DNA of 64,000 bases from Aurifilum marmelostoma (Eukaryota; Ascomycota; Sordariomycetes; Diaporthales; Cryphonectriaceae), in assembly GCA_027559495.1 (NCBI GenBank), contig JAMXSV010000023.1, positions 1,240,001 through 1,304,000 of the forward strand, written 5' to 3'. Below, one piece after another: positions 1 through 10,600 of the stretch. The translations under genes and the position numbers were made by a program. The number at the start of each line of letters is the position of its first letter. The first letter of the stretch is position 1. The notes below the pieces were generated by a model. It did not search any database and was not told the origin of the DNA. It saw nothing but the letters and a program-made list of their open reading frames with translations.

Positions 1-641
1 AGGCTTGGTAATCCGCTGAACAACAACGGCTTGTCCCGCAAGCACATACACGGCGAGATGCTGACAGGCTGGGCCTGATCGGGCCCGCGGTCGAGCAACC
101 GCAGCCCAATCTGCTAGAGCAGGAGAAGGTGGGGCATGAGCTCAGTTGGCTGTATACGGCGCACGGCACCGGCCTGACGACGCTTGCGCCGGTGAAAATG
201 GGCATCCTGACGGGCAAATACAATGATGTGACGGAGCCGCCGGCTGGAAGCAGGTATTCGTCTAATGATTGCCCCAGGCCAAACTTCCCATGCCCCATTC
301 TGGTTCGAGCAAGACTTCGAATGCAAAGCTAAGTGAATATGCACGACACACAGGATGGCCGAGAGCAGTGGGACGGTAGCTAAGCATCTGTCCAAGACCT
401 CGGGACGTCTGGAGACGAGACGTGGAAGAGCCGGCTTGCTGTTGTCGCCGGTCTCAAGCCCATTGCTGAGAAGCTTGGCTGCACCTTGGCTCAGCTGTCT
501 CTGGCCTGGATCTTGATGAATCCACAGGTATCCGCACTGATCCTGGGAGCGCCTCGCCCCAAGCAGATCCGCGAGAATCTGGAGGTGAAGGCCAAGTTGA
601 CGACAGAGGTTGTGGACAGAATTGAGGGCGCGGTACTGTAA
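1..641 (+). pseudogene. Decayed aldo/keto reductase (Kv-beta-like AKR), C-terminal part
   Basis: The window opens inside an aldo/keto reductase of the potassium-channel beta-subunit type. Frame 1 reads a recognisable LGNPLNNNGLSRKHI block and then stops at 85-87. The next conserved block, GLIGPAVEQPQPNLLEQEKV, follows at once in another frame, so about 50 residues of the usual barrel (including the strand after LSRKHI) are missing. LTGKYND and PPAGSR are readable near 215-260. A non-homologous stretch follows, and the C-terminus resumes at about 435 (VVAGLKPIAEKLGCTLAQ.., ending ..IEGAVL and TAA at 639-641). One internal deletion, a frame change and an interrupting stretch make a functional enzyme unlikely. 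The interruption at about 270-430 could hide an intron, but the deletion would remain. The 5' part lies outside the window. Confidence 0.75.
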
Positions 642-1272
642 AGAAGAAACCAAAGGAAATGCCGCTTTGATTTGATCAAGCCATCTATGAGGTGGAAATT
701 AAGATTGGAACACAATTTTCCCATAGGTAAAGATATACAAGTGAATGGACGCCATGCTGATGGGTGGTAGTCGAAGAGGTTTCTATTTACGAGCCCCGTG
801 ATTTCTAAAACAGTTGATTGGCTCACTGAAAGAGATTCAGAGGTCAGGGTATGGCGGGTGCTAGAGGGCCACAGGGGGGTTCTGCAGGTGCTGACAGGGG
901 CCTAACCCTGTACGCATTTGGCGTGACGGTCCTGCTGGGATTGGTGGAGTTGGGGTTTGTTGGAGTCATCGGCGCGTTACTGTATTTTGCGGAGAGAGCA
1001 AGAGTGACGGAGTCAACAAAGGTGTTCCTACTTCCACTTCGCTTTGAAACCCTCTGCTCGTCAAGCAACCTCAAAGATCAACAACAACACCCGTCAGAAC
1101 AACAAGCTGCTATTTTCATCCTCAAACAAGAGCGAAGATCTCCAGACTTGCGCATCCGCATCCCGAAGACCCGCAAATCTAGCCTGAAGCAACGCGCGAA
1201 ACGACGTTTGTCGATCCACTCCATCAACCATCAAACCAGCCAATCCCTTTGTCAAAGCGCATAGAAGCAGCA
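642..1272. other. Intergenic, upstream of deaminase gene
   Basis: No supported gene. Short open frames here show no recognisable motif. The stretch just before the deaminase ATG is rich in CA and AAC, as is usual for fungal leaders. Confidence 0.5.
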
Positions 1273-2760
1273 ATGAAGGCCGATTCGTACCTCAATCTCT
1301 GTGTCGAGCAGGCCCGCCTCTCGCCGCTCCATTACCGCCATGGCTGCGTCGTCGTCAAGGGCGGGAAGGTCGTGGGCCAGGGCTACAACGATTACCGCCC
1401 TGGCTTTGATGGCGGCAGTACCCTGAAGACCGGCGTCCTGCCCAAGACTGCCTCCTCTTTTGCCGATGATGGCACCAAGTCCAAGCCCGATAAGAAGCAT
1501 CTGGCAACCAGTACCAAGTTCAAGCCTGTCGAGACCATCACTGGAAATTGTGGCGGTGGCCATCACACCAATGCCCACTTGTCTATGCATTCCGAGATGA
1601 TGGCTATCAACTCTGCCCTGGCCTCATCTTCTACCCTGGCTGCCAATACCGTGTCGCATGTTAAACCTCAGTTCAAATTATCGGGTGATTCTAAACGAAA
1701 CCGTGCCTCACGCAACCAGACCCTCTCCGCCTACGTCCGCGCCGTCTGCCTCGAGACTGCCTGCGGCGCGGATGCCCAGCAGCACCAACAACGTACCAGC
1801 AAGGCTCAGGCTGACGAGTGGCATTTTGAACCCCTTGCATATCGATGCGGCAGCCTCTCATCAGAAGTCCAAGGTGAAAGGTCATCATCATCAAGATCCG
1901 AGTCATCACGAAGCGGAGGAGTACCTCTGCGGAAAGCCACAGCTTGCGTACAACTCCAAGCAGACCGACCAGTACAAGTCGCGTAAGAAGTCTCGGAAAT
2001 CCAAGCTGGCTGCCAATAAGCAGCAGACCGCTTTTGGTCGCGCAGCTCTCATCACGGCGGATCCAGGCCCGCCTTCTTACACGAACAAGTCTGACCGGCG
2101 CAAGGTGAGCTACAAAGTGAATTGCAGAACCGAGGATCCTGCAGCTTTCTGACAGAGACACAGGCACGGAACGAGCACCTTCTTGTGCCGAACAGGCCGG
2201 CTGCAACGTCCTCTGTGGCAGTCAAGGCTCGCATGAAGCACCCCAAGCTCGTAGGGGCAGACTTGTACGTCGTGAGGCTCGCCAAGCAAGACTCTTGTCA
2301 GAATCCCAAGAAGAAGCCCCGTGCTTCACAGTGTCTGGGAGAGGGTCCCACAGAGGTCGACGGTTCCGAGTTTATCAGCGTCTCATCCCAGGAACCTGTA
2401 TTGTCAGGCTCTCTCCATGACGAGCTCACGTGCAAGGTACCAGAAGCATCTGTTGAAGCGCCCCGTGGGTCTAATGAGACCGAGAATTATCGCGTTGTGG
2501 CCGAGTCTCGCCCATGCTATCGCTGTGTTTCATACATGCACTCGGTAGGCATCAAGCGGGTCTTCTGGACAACGAATGAGGGCAAGTGGGAGGGCGCCAA
2601 GGTCCGGGACCTCGTCGATCAGCTCGACGGCGCTACGGCTGCTTCAGGTTCCCCTCTTGGCCCATCCGTCCCAGATGTCTTTGTGACCAAACACGAAGTG
2701 TTGCTGCTTCGACGGTTGATGATGAGTGGAGAGAGCCAAGAAACAGCGCCTCAGGGTTGA
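1273..2760 (+). CDS. CMP/dCMP-type zinc deaminase domain protein with very long insertion
   Basis: Proposed exons are 1273-1792, 1854-2104 and 2164-2760 (455 aa). The second intron is well supported: GTGAGC donor at 2105, CTGAC branch at 2149-2153, ACACAG acceptor at 2163. The first (GTACCA..GGCAG, 61 nt) is inferred because the frame must change there; a real frameshift is the alternative. The start is the ATG at 1273, which leads directly into conserved sequence; the open frame upstream has no ATG. The N-terminal block (SPLHYRHGCVVVKGGKVVGQG) and HSEMMAI (H106, E108) are the first half of a cytidine/deoxycytidylate deaminase fold. PCYRC (C375, C378) followed by GIKRVFW is the second zinc-ligand half. 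The roughly 265 residues between them are basic, Ser/His-rich and probably disordered. The protein is likely a soluble nucleotide, base or tRNA deaminase; the substrate cannot be told. Confidence 0.72.
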
Positions 2761-4393
2761 AGCTTCCTCGACCGTCATGACTCACAGCATATTGTACATT
2801 ATGCCATGCACTTCTAGACTTTATCGACCACCTTCCCTTTGGATCCAGGATCCGAGGCGCCTCGATAGGCTTGTGGTAGCAATCGGATCCGGCGATACTA
2901 CGATCGACGCCAAGGACGTGACGTGGAGCATTGGGCGAGAATGTCGTCGCTAGACGCGTCAAAGTGGGAAATATGCAATTCTTCCTCAATGGCAACGCTC
3001 TGACTGGCCTGTCACCCAGACAGGAAGCCCACAAGCTTCTCTCGTCTGCAGCGTCTAGCTTATGGTACTATTGCAGGACCCGTTATATGCACTGATAGGA
3101 ATTAAAGTTTCAGAGCCACAAGTACGTGTCACTCCCGGTCCACTCCGTCCGCCGGTTTCTTGGCTTGATCTATTTTTTGTATGTTTCACGCTGATCACTA
3201 TTAGCCTCAACGTCGTATCCCGCGGGCCGTGTGGATCTGTCGAAACGCAGTGCTGCCCGATATCTCACCTTGTATGGTTTTAATTATACTATGAGGACAC
3301 GCGAGATGGCCGCCAAGCAGTCCAGCCACGGCAGCTGTGGCAGGTGGATCTGCTGCATTTATCTTAGATTGTGGTTCTGTATGGCCATCATCGCGAGAAG
3401 ATCCACTGCCAGCATGTGACAGATGGACCCCTGACATCGGTTGGTCCGCAGTGCTATCATCACAGAGGCCCTGTACCACAGCCTCGTGGCCAACCATGTG
3501 GTACAGTTTATACCGTGATCATCATCATCATCAACGCCTCACAGTGGCCACCAAAGCTGTGGTGCAGGTGCGCAGCGGACGACGTCGGTGGTTTAAAGCC
3601 CCTGTCCCCACCCGTGAGGCTCAACCGCGCTTGGCAGATTCGGCCAAGGCTCTCCGTGGGCTTTCTTCTCTTCTCAGCTGCGACTAGGGGGACGAATCAA
3701 GGGCATCGTCGGATCTTATATCTGCGATATGCCATATCCATGTCGTGGCCATGGACCCATTTCGAGCCCCGCTTAGCGCTCGGTACTTGTCGCGGGACGG
3801 TCCCGGGTTGTTTCTTCTGGACCTATCTCGGCGGCGTTCTCATCGCCTCCTTGACCGCTTCGACATGCAGGCTGAACTTGGCAAAAGGGATCTTACCAGA
3901 ATCTCTTGGCCGGCTCCTCCCGTTTCGAAAAAGATTCGGCGCAAAAGAGGTTGGGTGATACACACCACGTCAGGCAACTGAGGAGACCTTCCGCTCAGAT
4001 CGCCAGGTGGTACACGACCTGGTGAATTGTTGGGATCCACCGTCACAGACACGGGACTTGGCTGATAGGGATCACCGTCAATAGACAACTTCGCAGGCAA
4101 ATAGGAGACTTGGCTGTCTATGATTGATATAAGGTCTGAAGGTATCGTACAATATGACATGCTGCATGAGACTTCTTCCTCCACATGACTATCTATCTCT
4201 ACGTTGCTTTTTCTCAGTGAAATTCAAGTGCACCTATCACGAGCCCTGCCCCGAAACAGCATTTGATAACCGTCCCGGCGAACGGCACTATACCCCAGAT
4301 CACAGTTTTTTTTTTTATGTTACTTTTTGTGTCACCTTTATTCTCTAAAGAAAGTGGCAATCAACAAAGTCGTTCATATACTGAGGAAGCAGG
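2761..4393. other. Gene-poor region with possible coding relics
   Basis: No intact gene is supported. Several short protein-like stretches occur in changing frames: around 2865-2930, around 2938-3075 (reads VGNMQFFLNGNALTGLSPRQ) and a 78-codon frame at 3745-3981 starting MAMDPFRAPL. Stops and frame changes between them suggest decayed genes of unknown identity. A T-rich run lies at about 4305-4320, shortly before the next gene. Confidence 0.35.
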
Positions 4394-5756
4394 ATGAATG
4401 AGAAGCCGGACTCGTTCAGCGGACACTCGATTGTCCGTCCAGAGCACCCACAACTACAGAATATGTTTGCACCAACGATGTCGACCCACGTCTTGATGGA
4501 TTCACAGGTGCCTCATGACGAGAGCCGCGACCGCACCGCAGTGGCAACACCAGAAGAGGAGCACGATGTCGAAAGACAACTGGGCCACCAAGGCATAGGC
4601 ACATCAATAGACGACAACGAATCCATCATCAGCGCTTACGACCCCAAGAGACCGAAGCTCAACCTGCGACAGCGCCTCCACCACTTCACCTGGGCCTGGT
4701 GGACACTGATCATGAGCACCGGCGGCCTCTCCCTCCTCATCTTTGCCCAGCCCTTCCAGTTCCCCGGCCTCCGCCAGATCGGCCTCGTGGTCTACGTCAT
4801 CAACCTCCTCCTCTTCCTCACGGTGTTCAGCGCGCTCACGGCACGCTTCTTCCTGTTCTCGGGCTCCTTCAAGCAGTCCATCACGCACGAGCGCGAGGGC
4901 TTCTTCGTCCCGACCTTCTTCCTGACGCTGGCGACCCTCATCACGAGCACGTACCGATACGCCGTCCCCCCCCGACGATGAACAGCTCAACTGGGGCGTC
5001 CAGATCGCCTTCTGGAGCTACATGTCCGTCACCATCCTCCTCGCCGTCGGGCAGTACAGCTACGTCTTCCGCACACACAACCTGGCAGTCAGGACCATGA
5101 TGCCCACGTGGATCCTGCCCATCTTCCCCATCATGCTCTCGGGGACCATCGCGTCCGTCATCGCCGAGACCCAGCCGGCCGCCATCTCCACCTCCATCGT
5201 GCTCGGCGGCCTCGCAGCCCAGGGCCTGGGCGTGTCGGTCTCGTTCCTCATGTACGCACACATGGTCGGCCGCCTCATGTCCTTTGGCCTGCCGGACAGG
5301 GAACACCGCCCGGGCCTGTTCATGAACGTCGGCCCGCCCGCCTTCACGTGCCTCGCGCTCATCGGCATGGCCCAGGGCCTGCCCGCCGACTTCGACGTCG
5401 ACTCGAACGGCGTCGTCGACATACACTCCATCCGCTCGACCGCCGTGCTCGCCGGCGTGTTCCTCTGGGGCCTGAGCCTCTGGTGGTGGGGCATCGCCGT
5501 CGTCGCCGTCGTGTCGAGCAGGCCCAAGTACTTCCACCTGGGCTGGTGGGCGGCCGTCTTCCCCAACACGGGCTTCACGCTCGCGACCATCTCCATCGGC
5601 AAGTGTATCAACAGCACTGCGGTCCTCGGGTTCGCCGTGTTTATGAGCGTCTGTCTGGTGTTGACCTATTTCTTTGTGCTTTACCATAATGTGAGGGCGG
5701 TGATTAAGCAGGATATCATGTATCCGGGTAGAGATGAGGATGTGAATGATCACTAG
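4394..5756 (+). CDS. Malate/C4-dicarboxylate transporter, TDT (SLAC1/Mae1-like) family, with one-base frameshift
   Basis: A plasma-membrane transporter of the tellurite-resistance/dicarboxylate (TDT) family, closest by eye to yeast Mae1 malate permeases and more distantly to Ssu1 sulfite pumps. A hydrophilic, probably cytosolic N-terminus of about 90 residues precedes FTWAWWTLIMSTGG, the classical first-helix signature, and REGFFVPTFFLTLATLI. About ten hydrophobic segments follow, including LGWWAAVFPNTGFTLATI near the C-terminus. The frame breaks at an eight-C run (4966-4973). Reading seven Cs joins both halves into one 453-residue protein with ..YRYAVPPDDEQLNWGVQIAFW.. across the join. No intron is seen. 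The break is most likely a sequencing or assembly error; a recent null allele is possible. Malate versus sulfite as substrate is inferred from similarity only. Confidence 0.88.
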
Positions 5757-7696
5757 AGTGTTTTCTTTTTTTTTTCTGTTTTTGTGTGTGCTTGGGGTTT
5801 GGATGACTTTCTGTTGCGGCGTTTTGATCTGGGAAGAGGGGACTGGGTAGATACTTAGATGAGATAACCACGGAGGCCTATATAGCCGGCGTTGGTCGTG
5901 AGGAAAAACGAATTGATTCGCTTGGATATTTTTCAATCTTCTGCCGTTGATGAGTTGAGATTTCAGTCCCAAAGCATGCATCTACCACTGTACTCTATAT
6001 CCATCTCTCTCTATACACCCCAGTATCTTACATAAAAAGCCCTCCTCCAACTCTTATCTATACACCTGCTCCCCTGGTTAACCCAAGTACCAAATTCAAA
6101 TGAAGAGCGAGTGGTCATGCAGAGCCCTCAGATCTCTCGATGGGCCACACATTCCAGGCTCCAGTCAACCCATCCCTGGCATCGCCAAGTTACATCAACG
6201 CCACCACCAGCCTCCATTTTCTCTCATGGAATTCTCGTACCTGGACACTGTTGGCATGTTCTGCTCGGCAGCGGCCCGGGCCTCGGTGTTGGTTGGAAAC
6301 TGCGCTGGCATACTGTTGGGGCGTGATGCCGCCCGACTAAAGTGTCCGGCCTCGTTCAGGATCTCCTTTCGGCGTTCATGATGGCTTGATTTTGTGTTCA
6401 TGTTAGCCGGTAATACCATTCAAAGACGGCGTCTCAGCGGGACAGCTTTCTTTTTCGTTGCCAATTTTCCGATTTGAAAGAGCAATGGAAACATGCCAAA
6501 GGAAGGAGAAAAGAGGAAGGAAAAGCTTGTAATTATGGCAACTTACTATGCCGCCTTGGACACAAACCAAACAAACCCCCCAAGAAAAGCGGTTCTGAAG
6601 AGAACCCGCCCAAAACCGCCCCTTGGTCGCGCGAGGCGAGGATCAAAAGCCCACCCCGGATACAACGGACCTCCAAAGCCGGCGTATCGTCGCCAGCGGA
6701 GGGGATCTCTTGTGGCGTTGTCGGCGACCATGGCTGTTTGTAAATATACCAGGAGAGAAAAAAAAAAAAAAAGGTAAACTTGTTTGTATCAGCGAGACTT
6801 TTTTGCTTGTAGATACTATGTAGGAAAAAGTTTTGGAAAGACCAGAAGAGAACGAGTTTACGAGAGAGGGCGATCTCGTCCAGCTTATATTCTAAGTGTT
6901 GGCCCGTCAGACCTGAATCCGAACCCGAAGTTCGGCCGTGGGCCCCGAGGCCGATTTAGTTCGGTCCCCCGCTGCTCCAGAAAATGATTGCACCCTCGCT
7001 TTTCTGTGTCTGTCTCTTGGTCCTTTTGCTATTGTGGATCGAGAGCATGTTTTCAGAATCCATAGAGGCAACTTTGGGGCCGAGTGCGTGCCAATAAGTA
7101 AGTACCTGCACAGAAGACAATGGCGGTGATCTCTCAACAAAATGTCCGGCTGCTTCCACTCGGGCAGACAATCGGTCGGTCTGGCACGGATAGATTCATG
7201 CCGACGGCTTACGGCCATGCGGGTCAAAAGTAAAAAGTCTTCAGTCTCAGGGTGGACAGACACACATGGCGGAGCAGGGAAGGGTAGTACAAGGGAAAAA
7301 TACGTCACTGATGAAATGTTGAACGCTGGTCATGTGAATGGACGGGGTAAGAGTAACCTGTGTTGATACGCATATGTATAACCGTCCAACGCCACCATCT
7401 ACTGAGGCAGCCCAGCCTTAGATATCGAACCGTCCTGTTTTGTGTCCATGCTGAATAAAAGAAAACGGAGCCCTGACCCAAGGCATCGGTATCACAATGC
7501 TCGCTAAAAGAACAGGAACAAATACGCAAAACGGAAAGGAGCACAAGGATGGACGGCCCTTTGCCGTATCCCACGGATAGCTCGTCCGTCTACCGCCGCG
7601 AGAAGAATGCATGCCCACGTGCAGGCATACCGCAGCCACAGTCATCATGTCTAAAAGAGTGGAGGTGCAACCAAGGGCGACACCACAGCTTGACCC
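5757..7696. other. Intergenic between convergent transporter and Doa10 genes
   Basis: About 1.9 kb between two genes that run toward each other, so it holds two 3' ends. It contains a T-rich run just after the transporter stop (5764-5777) and an A-run at about 6759-6774. No open frame has a recognisable product. Confidence 0.6.
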
Positions 7697-10600
7697 TCAT
7701 TCCCACCCCACCCGTGTTCGTCTCCTCTCCTTCTCTGTCTCGCGCAGCGCCTGTTGAGGCGAGCTAAAGTTGTGCAGCCTCTCGCCGATAAGGTAGGCCT
7801 CGTCCTTGATTCTGACCCTCCAGCTCCTGAACACCCCGAGTATGCTCCTCACGACTGCCAGCGCGACAGCACATAGCAGTGCGGCCGCGAAGCAGAAGCG
7901 ATACACGAGCACTACCCCCGCATCCGTGGGTGTATCGGCCTCGGATCCCGCGATATACCGGATGCCCATCTTGGCAAGCATAAGTGGGCCGAATACCGCC
8001 GCAAGCCAGAGGGCGAGGCCAGGAATAACAAATGCTCGAGTGAGAACCCTGACGTCCGGTTCCAGCCAGCCATGACGCAGGACGGCCCGGATCGCAGCTG
8101 CGAGGCGGCTGTCGCGGTGCCAGTGCACAACAAACCGTGCCGCAAGCTTCAGGTAGATGACGCCGATGGTCCAGGACTGCATCACCCGGACGGTGTGGCG
8201 GGGCTGCACGGCTGCATCGTCGTTAGCGCCAGATACCGCGGAGCCGTACATGTAGGTGTCGAGTGGTATCAATAGATACAGCTCCATCAGGCTGGACACC
8301 ATGAATGGAAATACCACCAGGAGGAAGAAGTAGGAGTAGCCCAATCTTGCTGAGCGTGTAGCTACGCTGGCCACCCGCTGGAAGGTCTCGTGTTTGAATA
8401 GCGCCGCCGCGTTGTTTTGGAACCAGGTCTTGGCTCTGTAAGGAATATCCTTACTGAGCATACCCAGATAAAAGCATGAGCCTAGCACATAGAGTCCTAT
8501 GCTGAAGGCATAGATATCGTTCGTCCGGACGTCACAAGGAATGAAGAGCCGGAACAGAGACCTTCCGAACATGAGCGGGATAATCGTGAATCCGACGCCG
8601 GTCGCAGCGGCGAACAGCCAGATGAAGAGAATGAACAGGAAGATGCGGACACGGAAGTTGGGCGGGATATAGACGAACTGATAAGTGCTCGTCGAGTAAA
8701 GGTCGGTCGACGGTCGGTCGGGCTTGCCATCCTGCCTCAGGTTGTGCTCCGAGACGTCAAAGAAGACCTGTTGTCCCTTGGGGATCTTGACCTGATCTGA
8801 AGCTGGAGCGCGGACAAAACGTCCGTCGGGGATCAACTGCTTGGTCTGCACAAGGTGAGCCTTGTCCTTATCGAGCGTCCTGTGAAGAAGGTGACTGAGA
8901 GGAGGTGATGGTTTGGCATGGCCACCCTCAAACGTGTCTTTCCAGGTTTTAGGCACCACAGCCTGGCCGTCGACCTCCAAGAAAAACCTCTTCCACAGCG
9001 GCAGTGCCTGCGATGGAGAGTCAGGGCTCAGCTCGAGAGTACCCTCCTCGTCGATCTTGCGCTCGCCAAACAGGAACCAGGTGAGCCGCAGGGTCCGAGC
9101 CAGCTTGCGGAACCACCAGGTATACATGGCGTGGAGGCCGTCACTGGGGCGGAAGAACTTGACTGCAAGGGGCATCAGGAAGTTGTAGAAGAGCAGGTCG
9201 ATTGGGAACTCCAGGACAGGATCATTGGACGAATAGTAAATCGGCAGGACGTTCTGGAACCCATAGGACAGGGCCCAGACCACGCCGCCGAGGCAGACGA
9301 TGACCAGAGCGCCGTAGACAAAGGCGGAGAACAGGATTTTGCGGAGCTGCGTGGTGACGTTGCGTTCGAGGACGTCACGGACGGGGTGAAACTCAGCATC
9401 GTCGGGATCGCGGATGAAATCTAGAGGAGCGGCGCCGTCAGTGGCAGAAAAAAAAAGGAGGGGGGGGGGGGGCGCGGATGCATAGCTCTGGGTGCACTTA
9501 CACAAGACACCTTTGCGCATGATCTTGCGGCACATGGACACAAAGAGAGCAAAGTGAAACATGTATCCGGTACCGACAAACCAGTGCACAAATATGGACG
9601 TCAGGGGGTAATTGACTGTAAACATCGCTCGCGACATGATGGTGGTATTCTCGAAGAGTGGGAGCAAGGCCACGTCCAGCAGCAGACCGCAATACAGCGG
9701 GAAGATCAGCATCTCGATGCCGATGATGAGGATGACCTTCATGACGCCACTGGCCTGGACCAGTATGTCAATAAGTGTGGCCTCCCATTCCTGTCCGAGC
9801 CTTCCGGCTATAGGGGTCCCGCGTCCGAGGTAGGTCGCTGCGGCAACACACATGGCGACGTATCCCCCCAAGATAGCCCACAGCCGATCCATCGCACTCC
9901 ACGACGCCAACTCGGGACTCAGGGACGCGGCAGACTCGGATGCACCAAAGTCGATAACCCACGACGTCCGAATCGAGAACACGCTTGATGTGTTCTTCAG
10001 ACCTTGCCAGACCAGGGAGGCTGCATCCGCAGCATATGTCGCGACATCTGCTATCTTGGCGGAATACTGCCCGCCGAAAAGGAACAGGATACCTTTCCCG
10101 ATGGTGGCGAACACCAAGGCCGCCTGGCTCTTGAGTGTCAACAGGGCGGCGTGGCTGACGATGGAGAAGTTGCGAAGCTCCTCGGCCGAGCAAAAGGACA
10201 GATCTACCATGCCGCTGTCACGCAACCTCCCTCCAGAGTTCTCCATCAGAGTCCACGACCGCTGCACCAGACTTCTGACCATGACCAGCTGTGGCGCCTC
10301 CGGGCGGACGAACGAGATGAGGCCGTTCAGCGCGCCAAACACCAGAGTAGATGCCAGGCTTCCCACCAGCACAGCTAGGTCCTGGACGAAGCTCGAGATG
10401 CTGAATATCATGCGGACAGGCCGGATCGGATTGGCAGCCACCCAGATGGCGAGCCGGCCCAGGTTGTATGGCACGAACACACCGATGAACAGGGTGATTG
10501 ACACCAGAAAAGCGCAGAAGAGAGCATTCTGAAACAGGCCGGCAATAGGTCCACGCATGCCCAAAAGCTCGAGAATGCCTTCGAGATCCTCGGCATCATC

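Noticed and set aside
4941..5981. 346-codon minus-strand open frame over the transporter
   Set aside because: Antisense shadow of the transporter; His/Asp/Glu-rich with no domain.
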